From positions 806,001-870,000 of the forward strand of contig NZ_JASGJD010000001.1 of the NCBI RefSeq assembly GCF_047601505.1: DNA of 64,000 nucleotides, read 5' to 3'. Positions within the stretch are counted from its first letter, which is position 1. Each line of letters opens with the position of its first letter. Position numbers and translations under genes: made by a program. A model generated the notes under the pieces. The model ran no database searches. It saw nothing but the letters and a program-made list of their open reading frames with translations, and was not told the origin of the DNA. Positions 1 to 7,320 of this stretch are shown one piece after another. This DNA comes from Cloacibacterium sp047601505. GTDB taxonomy: Bacteria > Bacteroidota > Bacteroidia > Flavobacteriales > Weeksellaceae.

Positions 1-1284
1 TTCTCCGCCAATTTTTTCGGCCACTGTAAGGTCTGCTTTACTTCTGAAGGACGTTCCTCCTTTTTGGTCTTTTAAAGTTACATTAGAAGTTAGTTGTTTT
101 CCGCTTCTTAAATAGGTTACCAAAACTTTGTCGCCAGGTCTTTTGCTTCCAATTGCAGCAGATAAATCTGCAAAAGAATCAATTTTAGAATTATCTATTT
201 TAGTAATTATATCACCTTTTTTGATTCCTGCATCTTCTGCGCCAGATTTTTCTGTAACCTCTCTTACATAGATTCCGCTTCCAGCTTTAATATTAGATTT
301 GTTGCTCGCATTGAAAGCTGCTACTTGGTCTTCGTCTGATAAATCTAAAGAACCAACACCTAAGAAACCTCTTTGTACAAGCCCAAATTTCTTAATGTCT
401 TCTACAACTTTTTTTGCTAAATTAGCTGGAACTGCAAATCCGTAACCTTCGTAATATCCTGTGTTTGAAGAAATAGCAGAGTTGATTCCAATTAAGTCTC
501 CATTGGTGTTTACTAATGCTCCTCCAGAATTTCCAGGGTTAATTGCGGCATCTGTTTGAATGAAACTTTCGATAGGAGTTCTGGAATTTCTACTTAATAA
601 ATCTATGCTTCTGCCTTTTGCCGAAACAATTCCTGCGGTAACGGTAGAATTTAACCCTAAAGGATTTCCTACTGCTAAAACCCATTGTCCAACTTCTACT
701 ATATCAGAATTTGCAAAATTTAAGTAAGGTAAACCACTTTCTTCAATTTTTAAAAGTGCAATATCTGTACTTGGGTCTGTACCTACTAACGTAGCAATGT
801 AACTTTTTTTATTACTAAGAACTACCTCTAATTTATTAGCACCTGCAACTACGTGATTGTTGGAAATAATATATCCGTCTGGCGAAATAATAACACCACT
901 ACCTAACCCAGAAGGTTTGTTTTGTTGGTCTTGTTGAGGTTGTTGTTGCTTCTGTCTTTGTTGGTTATCTCCAAATGGATTTCCGAAAGGACCAAAAAAC
1001 TGGTCGAATAAATCTTGTTCAGACATTCTATTAGAAGAAGTTCTGTTTTGGTAATTTTTAATGGTAACTACTGCAGGCACTGTCACCTTGGCAGCCTTTA
1101 CAAAATCTTCTCCATTTGCAGCGCCAATTCCGGCAAACTGCGCATCATTTTTTGCTTCGTGGAAATATGAAAAATCGCCGTTGTTTCCGTTATTATTATC
1201 AAAGTATTTAATAGCACCGAAAGTTGTTGCTCCTGACAATACACCTACAACAGCAAAAGGCAATAATTTTTTCAAACTGTTCAT
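1..1284 (-). CDS. degP: DegP/HtrA-family periplasmic serine protease (3' end outside window)
   Basis: A trypsin-like protease of the Do/HtrA family, which degrades or chaperones misfolded envelope proteins. I translated it from the minus strand; it starts at the ATG at 1282-1284 and runs open past base 1, giving 428 visible residues. An N-terminal hydrophobic segment (LLPFAVVGVLSGA) is a signal or membrane anchor. The catalytic triad is visible: H144 in SNNHVV, D174 in STDIALLKI and S253 in NPGNSGGALV. A Gln/Asn-rich linker (about residues 105-125) precedes the protease domain. A PDZ domain follows from about residue 310 (SGIYVREV...GAEDAGIKKGD), with a second PDZ probably beginning near the window edge. 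No neighbour is visible on its 3' side. Confidence 0.93.
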   Translation of the reverse strand, partial: MNSLKKLLPFAVVGVLSGATTFGAIKYFDNNNGNNGDFSYFHEAKNDAQFAGIGAANGEDFVKAAKVTVPAVVTIKNYQNRTSSNRMSEQDLFDQFFGPFGNPFGDNQQRQKQQQPQQDQQNKPSGLGSGVIISPDGYIISNNHVVAGANKLEVVLSNKKSYIATLVGTDPSTDIALLKIEESGLPYLNFANSDIVEVGQWVLAVGNPLGLNSTVTAGIVSAKGRSIDLLSRNSRTPIESFIQTDAAINPGNSGGALVNTNGDLIGINSAISSNTGYYEGYGFAVPANLAKKVVEDIKKFGLVQRGFLGVGSLDLSDEDQVAAFNASNKSNIKAGSGIYVREVTEKSGAEDAGIKKGDIITKIDNSKIDSFADLSAAIGSKRPGDKVLVTYLRSGKQLTSNVTLKDQKGGTSFRSKADLTVAEKIGGE

Positions 1285-1507
1285 AATTTTAAAATCTTAA
1301 TTTTTTAATAGTTTTACTTCAACAAATTTAATGCAAAAATAGTGTTCACTAAATTGTTAGTGTAATACATTTAACAAAGTTTAACGTGTTTTAAATCATT
1401 TTATAATTCATTAAAAATAGATTAAATCATCTGGGCTACGTATTGCTGTGTTTTGAAGACTATTTTAATTTAGTTCTTGATAAAATCAGTTTAAACTTTT
1501 ACAGATT

Positions 1508-1585
1508 ATGTTAGTGTCGATTATAATTATAGGTTTAGTGATTGGTTTGTTTTATTTTCTTGGTAATAAGAAAATTCGCTATTAA
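1508..1585 (+). CDS. Possible 25-residue single-pass membrane peptide
   Basis: ATG to TAA encodes 25 residues: a continuous hydrophobic stretch (VSIIIIGLVIGLFYFLG) followed by a basic tail (NKKIRY). This is the layout of small single-span inner-membrane peptides with the positive end in the cytoplasm. No family is recognised, there is no Shine-Dalgarno sequence, and AT-rich intergenic DNA can produce such ORFs by chance. Conservation in related genomes would decide. Confidence 0.25.
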   Translation: MLVSIIIIGLVIGLFYFLGNKKIRY

Positions 1586-1637
1586 GTAATATAGAATCAA
1601 TCTATTTCTTAGCTTTTTAGAATAATTCTAAAAAAAC

Positions 1638-1645
1638 TATCTTTG
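1638..1645 (+). promoter_or_regulatory. Bacteroidota -7 element (TATCTTTG) for the U32 operon
   Basis: A perfect match to TAnnTTTG, 23 bases before the ATG at 1669. The matching -33 element is weak. Being the first such site in the operon, it probably drives the four-gene unit ending at 4740. Confidence 0.6.
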
Positions 1646-1668
1646 CAAAAATTTTCAAAAAAGTTAGA

Positions 1669-2913
1669 ATGACAAAAAGCGGTAGAATAGAGCTAATGTC
1701 TCCAGCAGGAGATTTCACTTCTTTACAAGCAGCGCTAGATAATGGTGCTGATTCTGTATATTTCGGTGTAGAGCAACTTAATATGCGTGCCAGAGCATCG
1801 ATGAATTTTACTATTGATGATTTGCCAGAAATTTCTAAAAGATGTAAAGAAAAAGGTGTGAGAACTTATCTTACTCTTAATACAATTATATATGACCATG
1901 ATCTTTCTATCATAAAAACATTGTTAGATAAGGCAAAAGCAGCAGATTTGACGGCTGTAATTGCAATGGATCAAGCGGTAATTGCTTATGCAAGACAAAT
2001 AGGATTGGAAGTTCATATTTCTACTCAGATTAATATTACTAATATTGAAACAGTCAAGTTTTATGCACTTTTTGCTGATACAATGGTGATGAGTAGAGAA
2101 CTTTCTATAAGTCAGATTAAGAAAATTTGTAATCAAATTGAGAAAGAGCAAATTAAAGGACCTTCTGGTAATTTGGTTGAAATAGAAATTTTTGGGCATG
2201 GAGCGCTTTGTATGGCTGTTTCTGGAAAATGTTATCTAAGTCTTCATTCTCACAACTCTTCTGCTAATAGAGGTGCTTGTAAGCAAAATTGCAGAAAAAA
2301 ATATACCGTTATAGACCAAGAATCTGGTTTTGAAATTGAGTTAGATAACGAGTATATGATGTCTCCAAAAGACCTTTGTACGATTGGATTTTTAGATCAA
2401 ATTGTAGATGCTGGGGTAAAAGTTCTTAAAGTGGAAGGAAGAGGTAGAGCACCAGAATATGTGGCAACAGTTACAAAATGTTATAGAGAAGCTATTGATA
2501 GTATTGCAAATGGAACCTTCGGCTCAGAAAAGGTAGAAGAATGGATGAAAGAACTAGAAAAAGTATACAACAGAGGTTTCTGGAGTGGTTATTATCTAGG
2601 TCAAGAACTTGGAGAATGGTCGCCAAACTCTGGTTCTAATGCTACTCAAAAGAAAATTTATATTGGAAAAGGAAGACATTTTTATCCAAAATCTAATATT
2701 GCAGAATTTTTAATTGAAGCTTATGATTTAAATGTAGGAGATACTGTTTTAATACAAGGACCAACAACTGGCTCACAAGAAATGTCTGTGAAAGAAATGA
2801 TGGTAGATGGTGTTGGAGTTTCAGAAAAAGCTTCAAAAGCAGATGTTATTACTTTTAAAACAGATTTTAGAGTTCGTCCAAGCGATAAATTATATAAAAT
2901 AGTTCAGGCATAG
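1669..2913 (+). CDS. U32-family 'peptidase', TrhP/YegQ-like
   Basis: A U32-family protein of 414 residues. Characterised relatives (TrhP/YegQ, RlhA, UbiU/UbiV) are not proteases in practice but oxygen-independent hydroxylation factors for tRNA, rRNA or ubiquinone that carry iron-sulfur clusters. The opening ELMSPAGDFTSLQAALDNGA and the block EIFGHGALCMAVSGKC are U32 hallmarks. C181, C188, C204 and C208 (and perhaps C237) are candidate cluster ligands. Its stop codon abuts the ATG of the radical SAM gene, and a ferredoxin follows, so this is an operon. The best guess is tRNA wobble uridine 5-hydroxylation (TrhP); the exact substrate cannot be read from sequence. The length is near that of YegQ without its C-terminal end. 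Confidence 0.85.
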   Translation: MTKSGRIELMSPAGDFTSLQAALDNGADSVYFGVEQLNMRARASMNFTIDDLPEISKRCKEKGVRTYLTLNTIIYDHDLSIIKTLLDKAKAADLTAVIAMDQAVIAYARQIGLEVHISTQINITNIETVKFYALFADTMVMSRELSISQIKKICNQIEKEQIKGPSGNLVEIEIFGHGALCMAVSGKCYLSLHSHNSSANRGACKQNCRKKYTVIDQESGFEIELDNEYMMSPKDLCTIGFLDQIVDAGVKVLKVEGRGRAPEYVATVTKCYREAIDSIANGTFGSEKVEEWMKELEKVYNRGFWSGYYLGQELGEWSPNSGSNATQKKIYIGKGRHFYPKSNIAEFLIEAYDLNVGDTVLIQGPTTGSQEMSVKEMMVDGVGVSEKASKADVITFKTDFRVRPSDKLYKIVQA

Positions 2914-3927
2914 ATGAATGTTTACCAACTCTTAAAATTTAATAGATATCTAAAAAATCATAGAATTAAATTTCTAGGGATTTGGTTATTGCATAAACTT
3001 AATAAAAGATACCTTGCCGTTAATTTTGATCCTGTTATGGCGTGTAATTTACGTTGTAAAATGTGTTATTTTACAGACGAGAATTATGTAAGAAAGTTAA
3101 AAGGTATTTTTCCTGAAGAAGATTTGGATAGATTAGCAGATATCTTCTTTGGTAGAGCTTTAAAATTGCAAATTGGATGCGGAACAGAGCCAACACTTTA
3201 TAAACAATTAAGCAGGATAGTAGCTCTTGGGAAGAAAAAAAAAGTCCCATATATTTCTCTTACTACTAATGCTAATTTACTCAACAAAGAGCTGATAAGA
3301 GAATTAGCGACTGAAGGTTTAGATGAGTTTACAATCTCTCTTCACGGTGTGCACAAAGAAGAGTATGAGGAGTTTATGGGAAAAGCCTCTTACGAAAAAT
3401 TTAGTAGCGCCTTGAACGAAATTTCTAATATAAAAAAAGAGTTTCCGAATCTTAAATTGAGAATTAATTATACTTTTAATAAAGATAACTTTTATTCATT
3501 AAATCATTTTTTTGATAATTTTGGGAAATTTAAAATAGATGTTTTACAAATAAGACCTATTAAGAAAATTGGTGAAACTGAATATAATAATTTTGATATT
3601 TCTTCTTTATCTAATGATTATGATGCAATGATTGCAAATATCGAAAAAGAATGTATTACAAGAGGTATTACTCTTTTGGCTAATAAATCATTTAATAGTC
3701 TTACAAAAGAAAATAATCTTTCTAGTTTTATTTATAATTATACTTATTGTTACATTTCGCCTACGCATTTTTGGAAAAAAGATTTTGATTGGAAAAATGA
3801 GAGTTTTAATGAATTTTCTAAAAAAATAAATTGGAGTAAAGATTTACTTTCTAAAGTTTTTAAAAGTAAAGAACAAATGCTAGAATTAGAAAGCAAATTA
3901 AGTTTAAATTACGATATAATAGAATAA
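2914..3927 (+). CDS. Radical SAM protein linked to U32 protein and ferredoxin
   Basis: 337 residues with a radical SAM core. The CxxxCxxC cluster motif is C44, C48 and C51 (MACNLRCKMCYF), preceded by the beta-strand YLAVNFDP. The glycine-rich IGCGTEPTLY fits the GGE-like SAM-binding strand, and LTTNANLL and FTISLHG follow as further core strands. The C-terminal half is rich in Asn, Phe and Lys and has few Cys (one in YTYCYISP), so no full SPASM domain is seen. It starts directly after the U32 stop codon and overlaps the ferredoxin start by one base (TAATG), which suggests translational coupling. The substrate is unknown; context suggests RNA or cofactor modification together with its neighbours. 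Confidence 0.85.
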   Translation: MNVYQLLKFNRYLKNHRIKFLGIWLLHKLNKRYLAVNFDPVMACNLRCKMCYFTDENYVRKLKGIFPEEDLDRLADIFFGRALKLQIGCGTEPTLYKQLSRIVALGKKKKVPYISLTTNANLLNKELIRELATEGLDEFTISLHGVHKEEYEEFMGKASYEKFSSALNEISNIKKEFPNLKLRINYTFNKDNFYSLNHFFDNFGKFKIDVLQIRPIKKIGETEYNNFDISSLSNDYDAMIANIEKECITRGITLLANKSFNSLTKENNLSSFIYNYTYCYISPTHFWKKDFDWKNESFNEFSKKINWSKDLLSKVFKSKEQMLELESKLSLNYDIIE

Positions 3928-4157
3928 TGGTAATTGTTACATTGCAAAGAGATAAGTGTATTGGTTGTAATTATTGTGCTGAATTTGCACCAGAATATTT
4001 CCGAATGTCTAAGAAAGATGGAAAGTCTGTCCTATTGAAATCGGTAGATAAAAAGGGTTTTTTTACCATTAAAACTCCTATTCCAGATGCTTTTGAGCCA
4101 TGCGATAAAGCAGCAAAAGCTTGTCCGGTGAAAATAATTTCTGTAAAAGAGATATAA
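3927..4157 (+). CDS. Small single-cluster [4Fe-4S] ferredoxin
   Basis: A 76-residue ferredoxin. C11, C14 and C17 (CIGCNYC) plus C66 followed by Pro (ACPVK) make the classic CxxCxxC...CP set for one [4Fe-4S] cluster. C59 is an extra Cys that could form a disulfide, as in other mono-cluster ferredoxins. It overlaps the radical SAM stop by one base and lies two bases before the next gene. It is plausibly the dedicated electron donor of the U32 and/or radical SAM protein upstream; that role is inferred from context. Confidence 0.9.
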   Translation: MVIVTLQRDKCIGCNYCAEFAPEYFRMSKKDGKSVLLKSVDKKGFFTIKTPIPDAFEPCDKAAKACPVKIISVKEI

Positions 4158-4158
4158 A

Positions 4159-4740
4159 ATGTTTAAAAAAGATTTGAGAAAAATATATTTGGAAAAAAGA
4201 ATGACCTTATCAAAAGATGAGGTCAATTTTTTATCTGAAAAAATTTTTGATAAATTCATTTTACAATTTAATGTAATTGAAAATCAAAAAGTTAGTATTT
4301 TTTTGCCTATTTCAAAATTCAAAGAAATTAATACTTTAGAGTTTATAAATTTTCTTTGGAGTAAAAAAGTGAATGTTTTTATTCCTAAAATTATTGATAA
4401 AGATTTAATTTCGGTTAAATTCACTCCCGAAACGATTTTAATTGAAAATTCTTGGGGAATTTTAGAGCCTTTGTCTAATCAAAATGAAGAAACTGTTTTT
4501 GATTATGTTATTACGCCGTTGTTATATTGTGATTTTTTTGGGAATAGAGTAGGTTATGGAAAAGGGTTTTATGATAAATTCTTCCAAACCATTAATTCTG
4601 ATGCAAAAAAAATCGGCGTGAATTACTTCTCACCGACTGATATTATTGATGATATTTCAGAATTGGATGTAAAACTAGATTATTTAATCACTCCAGATGA
4701 AATACTGTCTTTTTCTGGGATATCAATGCTTACAAAATAA
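4159..4740 (+). CDS. 5-formyltetrahydrofolate cyclo-ligase
   Basis: A 193-residue enzyme that converts 5-formyl-THF to 5,10-methenyl-THF using ATP and so returns folate to the one-carbon pool. Family marks are the N-terminal KKDLRKIYLEKR, the block SIFLPISKFKEINT, and the strongly conserved NRVGYGKGFYDKFF near residue 130, which binds phosphate/ATP. It is the last gene of the U32-ferredoxin operon. Its last 61 bases overlap the 3' end of the convergent lipoprotein gene on the other strand, and I find no hairpin terminator there. Confidence 0.9.
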   Translation: MFKKDLRKIYLEKRMTLSKDEVNFLSEKIFDKFILQFNVIENQKVSIFLPISKFKEINTLEFINFLWSKKVNVFIPKIIDKDLISVKFTPETILIENSWGILEPLSNQNEETVFDYVITPLLYCDFFGNRVGYGKGFYDKFFQTINSDAKKIGVNYFSPTDIIDDISELDVKLDYLITPDEILSFSGISMLTK

Positions 4741-5246
4741 AATTTGAATTCATTTTTTATTTTCCCGGTTTTTTTAATGAGGTCGTATTGAGACTTTTTA
4801 GTGAATTCTCCTAAAGATTTTTGTTCACTATTTCTATATTCTACAGTATATTTTGCAAAATCTAGTGTGTCTTTTTCTTTAATCTCAGTAGAGATTTCTA
4901 CATTTTTAATTTTTACATATCTTACTCTCAGACTGTCTAATTCTTTAAAAAGATTGGTGACGTTTCCAGAATCTTTTTTTATAAAATAACCTTGTATTTG
5001 TCTGTAATTTAAAGAGTCTATTGCTGTATTTCTATTTCCAGATGTGTAAAGAGCTGAAATGTCATATAATTCCTGTAATTTTTGTTTCGTAATGCTTGCA
5101 ATAGCTTGGGTGCTATCTATGCTTACGTTGCTATTGGTGGCTTCTCTTAATTTGTCTATATCACTTTGAGTGTTTTCTTTTTTACACGAAAGAATTCCGA
5201 TAGCTATGATGAAAAAAGAAAATAGGAGGTTTTTATTTATTTTCAT
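4680..5246 (-). CDS. Putative lipoprotein of unknown function
   Basis: 188 residues beginning MKINKNLLFSFFIIAIGILSCKKE, a signal peptide with a lipobox ending at Cys21. The mature part is charged, with a coiled-coil-like stretch (residues about 30-70) and a likely beta-rich C-terminal half (YTVEYRNSEQ...FKFYFVSIDIP). No family is recognised. It overlaps the upstream membrane-protein gene by 14 bases, so the two are co-transcribed and probably act together in the envelope. Its 3' end overlaps the convergent cyclo-ligase gene by 61 bases, and the reading frame stays open with a normal stop. Confidence 0.75.
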   Translation of the reverse strand: MKINKNLLFSFFIIAIGILSCKKENTQSDIDKLREATNSNVSIDSTQAIASITKQKLQELYDISALYTSGNRNTAIDSLNYRQIQGYFIKKDSGNVTNLFKELDSLRVRYVKIKNVEISTEIKEKDTLDFAKYTVEYRNSEQKSLGEFTKKSQYDLIKKTGKIKNEFKFYFVSIDIPEKDSISSGVIK

Positions 5247-6360
5247 CTTCTTGTATTTTGAATTTGATAAGAATGATTTTTTTAGTCTCTGGGCTCACTT
5301 TTGTTTCAATCATCTTGAAATTTTTCAAAGATGTTGTTGGCGTTGTCACTAAACCAATATAGGTCTCTTTATTAAGGGTTTCTACGCCATAGTTATCATA
5401 AACTTGATAAATTAAAGCACTATTGCTTATTATTTTGTCAAGTTCTTCTCTTTTTTTATTAATATCGTTTGTAGAATAGTAAAATAATGTTTGAGAATAA
5501 ACATCTGGTTCTAATTCTATTACTTCTTTTGTTCGTGCAGGATCTAGCGTTCTTATTATGGTATCTTTTTTATAAAATGGAGAATTTACTACCATTTTTA
5601 AAGTTTTACTTTGAGTTTGATATACAAAATCCTTACCGTTTTCTAAATTATATTGTAGAGGAGTTTCATTTTCTTTTAGAACTTTTATTTCTATTTCATC
5701 CGTTATTTTGGTATTTCTGTCGGCATCAATAAATGTGAAAGAGTATTCTGTAGCGAAAATTCTTTGCCAAAATATCAACACCAAAACCATTGCTAGTAAT
5801 ATTGCAGAAATTCCTAACCAAATAAATTCTTTAAAATGAGTATAAAAATTAAAAATTAGATTCTTTTTTTTCTTTACTTCATTTGTTGAATTTTCTATAT
5901 GTTTTTGATTTTCAATGTTGTTATTTTGTAAAATAATATTTTCAATTGATTTTTCTTCAGTTTTTTGAACATTAGTTTCAGTATTAATTTCTCCTAATTC
6001 CAAAATTTCTTCTCCTTCAATTTCATTTTCTGCAGAACTGTCATTTTCTGAGATTATCTCGTTTGCGAAAAGGTTTTTCCTTTTAAAATCGTACCAAGAC
6101 TGATAATCTACATACATAGAAAGCAGATTTAGCATGTCTATTCTTGGTAGTTTTGTTGTTGGATTGCTTTTAAAGTAAGTGTAGAAAGACTTTTCGCTAA
6201 TATTTCCTTTAGCTTTTCTTCTTAAATCTTCTTGGAAGTATATAATATCTATACCTTTCCATTTCGAAATATCATCGAATGAAGGATGGTGATTCTTTAA
6301 ATATTCTGCTTGAACTTCTTGTTTTAGCTGTTCAAAATGTAATAAATCTAAATCTGCCAA
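5233..6360 (-). CDS. Single-pass membrane protein with conserved N-terminal cytoplasmic domain
   Basis: 375 residues. The N-terminal 115 residues (QEDLRRKAKGNISEKSFYTYF, then KLPRIDMLNLLSMYVDY) form a compact helical domain that resembles one I recall at the N-terminus of many Bacteroidota membrane proteins; I have no function for it. An acidic/Asn-rich linker (about 120-175) follows, then one transmembrane helix (LGISAILLAMVLVLIFW, near residue 185). The C-terminal 170 residues would be periplasmic and look beta-sandwich-like (YSFTFIDADRNTKI). The layout recalls a transmembrane sensor or anti-sigma-like protein coupled to the lipoprotein whose gene overlaps its 3' end. That role is inference. 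Confidence 0.7.
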   Translation of the reverse strand: MADLDLLHFEQLKQEVQAEYLKNHHPSFDDISKWKGIDIIYFQEDLRRKAKGNISEKSFYTYFKSNPTTKLPRIDMLNLLSMYVDYQSWYDFKRKNLFANEIISENDSSAENEIEGEEILELGEINTETNVQKTEEKSIENIILQNNNIENQKHIENSTNEVKKKKNLIFNFYTHFKEFIWLGISAILLAMVLVLIFWQRIFATEYSFTFIDADRNTKITDEIEIKVLKENETPLQYNLENGKDFVYQTQSKTLKMVVNSPFYKKDTIIRTLDPARTKEVIELEPDVYSQTLFYYSTNDINKKREELDKIISNSALIYQVYDNYGVETLNKETYIGLVTTPTTSLKNFKMIETKVSPETKKIILIKFKIQEDENK

Positions 6361-6466
6361 TTTTTTAGAAATAATTTAATGGTTTGATTTTCAGTTATGT
6401 TTTTTTGTAAAACTGTTTTACAAAGATATTACAATTAATTTTCATACGCAAATTTCGTTATCGCCA

Positions 6467-6474
6467 TACCTTTG
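6467..6474 (+). promoter_or_regulatory. -7 element (TACCTTTG) of the first small lipoprotein gene
   Basis: A perfect TAnnTTTG match 56 bases before the ATG at 6531. The long AT-rich leader between them resembles that of the downstream paralogue. Confidence 0.55.
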
Positions 6475-6530
6475 TCTCGTTAAAAGTGAACAAAAACTTA
6501 TTTAATAACAATTTTAAAATTTTATTTATT

Positions 6531-6728
6531 ATGAAAAAATCATTATTTGTAGCTGCTATCGCTGCTTTAGCTGTTGTTGCTTGTAAAAAATCTGAAACTA
6601 CTGAAACTCCTGCTGCTGATTCAACTGCTGTTGCTGCTGATTCAACTGCTGTAGATTCAACTGCTGCTGATTCAACTAAAGTAGATTCAACTGCTGTTGT
6701 AGCTGATTCAACTGCTGCTAAAAAATAA
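6531..6728 (+). CDS. Small repeat-bearing lipoprotein (paralogue A)
   Basis: 65 residues. I chose the ATG at 6531, not an in-frame one at 6486, because it opens a clean signal peptide: MKKSLFVAAIAALAVVACKK with the lipobox Cys at 18. The mature part is built from short repeats (AADSTAV, VDSTAA, ADSTKV), Ala/Asp/Ser/Thr-rich and with no predicted fold, matched by DNA repeats of GATTCAACTGCTG type. Its signal-peptide region is nearly identical in DNA to the next gene, so the two arose by tandem duplication. It has its own promoter and terminator and is therefore monocistronic. The function is unknown; abundant small lipoproteins of this style are common in flavobacteria. Confidence 0.8.
   Translation: MKKSLFVAAIAALAVVACKKSETTETPAADSTAVAADSTAVDSTAADSTKVDSTAVVADSTAAKK
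6619..6718 (+). repeat. In-gene tandem repeat encoding (A/V)DSTAV units
   Basis: Direct imperfect copies of GATTCAACTGCTG occur about five times within 100 bases of the small lipoprotein gene. Unit number could vary by slippage. Confidence 0.7.
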
Positions 6729-6757
6729 TTTTAGAATTATTTAGCTAAAAAAATAAG

Positions 6758-6787
6758 CCATTCGCCTTGCGAGTGGTTTTTTTTTAT
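6758..6787 (+). terminator. Rho-independent terminator of lipoprotein A
   Basis: Stem CCATTCGC / GCGAGTGG (8 pairs with one G-U) with a 3-base loop, followed by a run of eleven T. Confidence 0.85.
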
Positions 6788-6921
6788 TTTAACTATTGCA
6801 AAAGTAAGTTTTTATAATTTTACAATTGCTGTCTATCTTTTGTAAGTTTTTATTTTTTTTGAAAACTAATTTTACAATGATATTTACAAATGATTTTCTA
6901 ATAATGTTTTTTTAATGGTTT

Positions 6922-6929
6922 TACATTTG
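6922..6929 (+). promoter_or_regulatory. -7 element (TACATTTG) of the second small lipoprotein gene
   Basis: A perfect TAnnTTTG match 56 bases before the ATG at 6986, the same distance as in the paralogue upstream. Confidence 0.55.
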
Positions 6930-6985
6930 TCTTGTTAATCAAGAACAAATTAATATTTTTAACAACCAATTTAAATTTTATTATT

Positions 6986-7270
6986 ATGAAAAAATCATTA
7001 TTTGTAGCAGCTTTTGCTGCTCTAGCATTAGTAGCTTGTGATAAAACAGCAACTAAAGAAAAAGTGGAAGCTGTAGATTCTACAGTAAATGCAAACGTAG
7101 ATTCTGCAAATGTTGCCTTGGATTCAGCTAAAGTGAAAATGGATTCTACAGCAACTAAAGTTGAGAAAAAAGCAGATGAATTAAAAGATGCTACTAAAAA
7201 TGCTGTAAAAGATGCCGCTGGCGCCGTTAAAGAAGGTGCTGCAAAAGTGGAAGCAGCTGCTAAAAAGTAG
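6986..7270 (+). CDS. Small helical lipoprotein (paralogue B)
   Basis: 94 residues, starting at 6986 so that MKKSLFVAAFAALALVACDK forms a lipobox signal peptide; an earlier in-frame ATG at 6932 lies only three bases past the -7 element. After a short DST-rich segment shared in style with paralogue A, the C-terminal half is a long amphipathic, Lys/Ala/Glu-rich helix (KKADELKDATKNAVKDAAG) with 11-residue-like periodicity, similar to LEA/apolipoprotein-type helices. It could coat membranes or bind cell wall. No enzymatic motif is present. It ends at a strong palindromic terminator shared with the convergent methyltransferase gene. Confidence 0.8.
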   Translation: MKKSLFVAAFAALALVACDKTATKEKVEAVDSTVNANVDSANVALDSAKVKMDSTATKVEKKADELKDATKNAVKDAAGAVKEGAAKVEAAAKK

Positions 7271-7293
7271 TAGATTATTTAAAAAGAAAAACG

Positions 7294-7320
7294 GAGCCTT
7301 TCAAATTTGAAAGGCTCTTT
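7294..7320. terminator. Bidirectional terminator (24-base perfect palindrome)
   Basis: A perfect inverted repeat at 7294-7317 (GAGCCTTTCAAA and its complement) is flanked by A-rich sequence on the left and T on the right. It can stop transcription from both the lipoprotein B gene and the convergent methyltransferase gene. Confidence 0.85.

Larger units (their letters stand above)
1285..1668. other. Intergenic region between degP and the U32 operon
   Basis: 384 AT-rich bases separate two divergently transcribed genes. It holds one possible tiny membrane-peptide ORF at 1508-1585 and a Bacteroidota-type -7 element for the rightward operon at 1638-1645. I see no RNA gene or strong hairpin in the rest. 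Confidence 0.6.
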
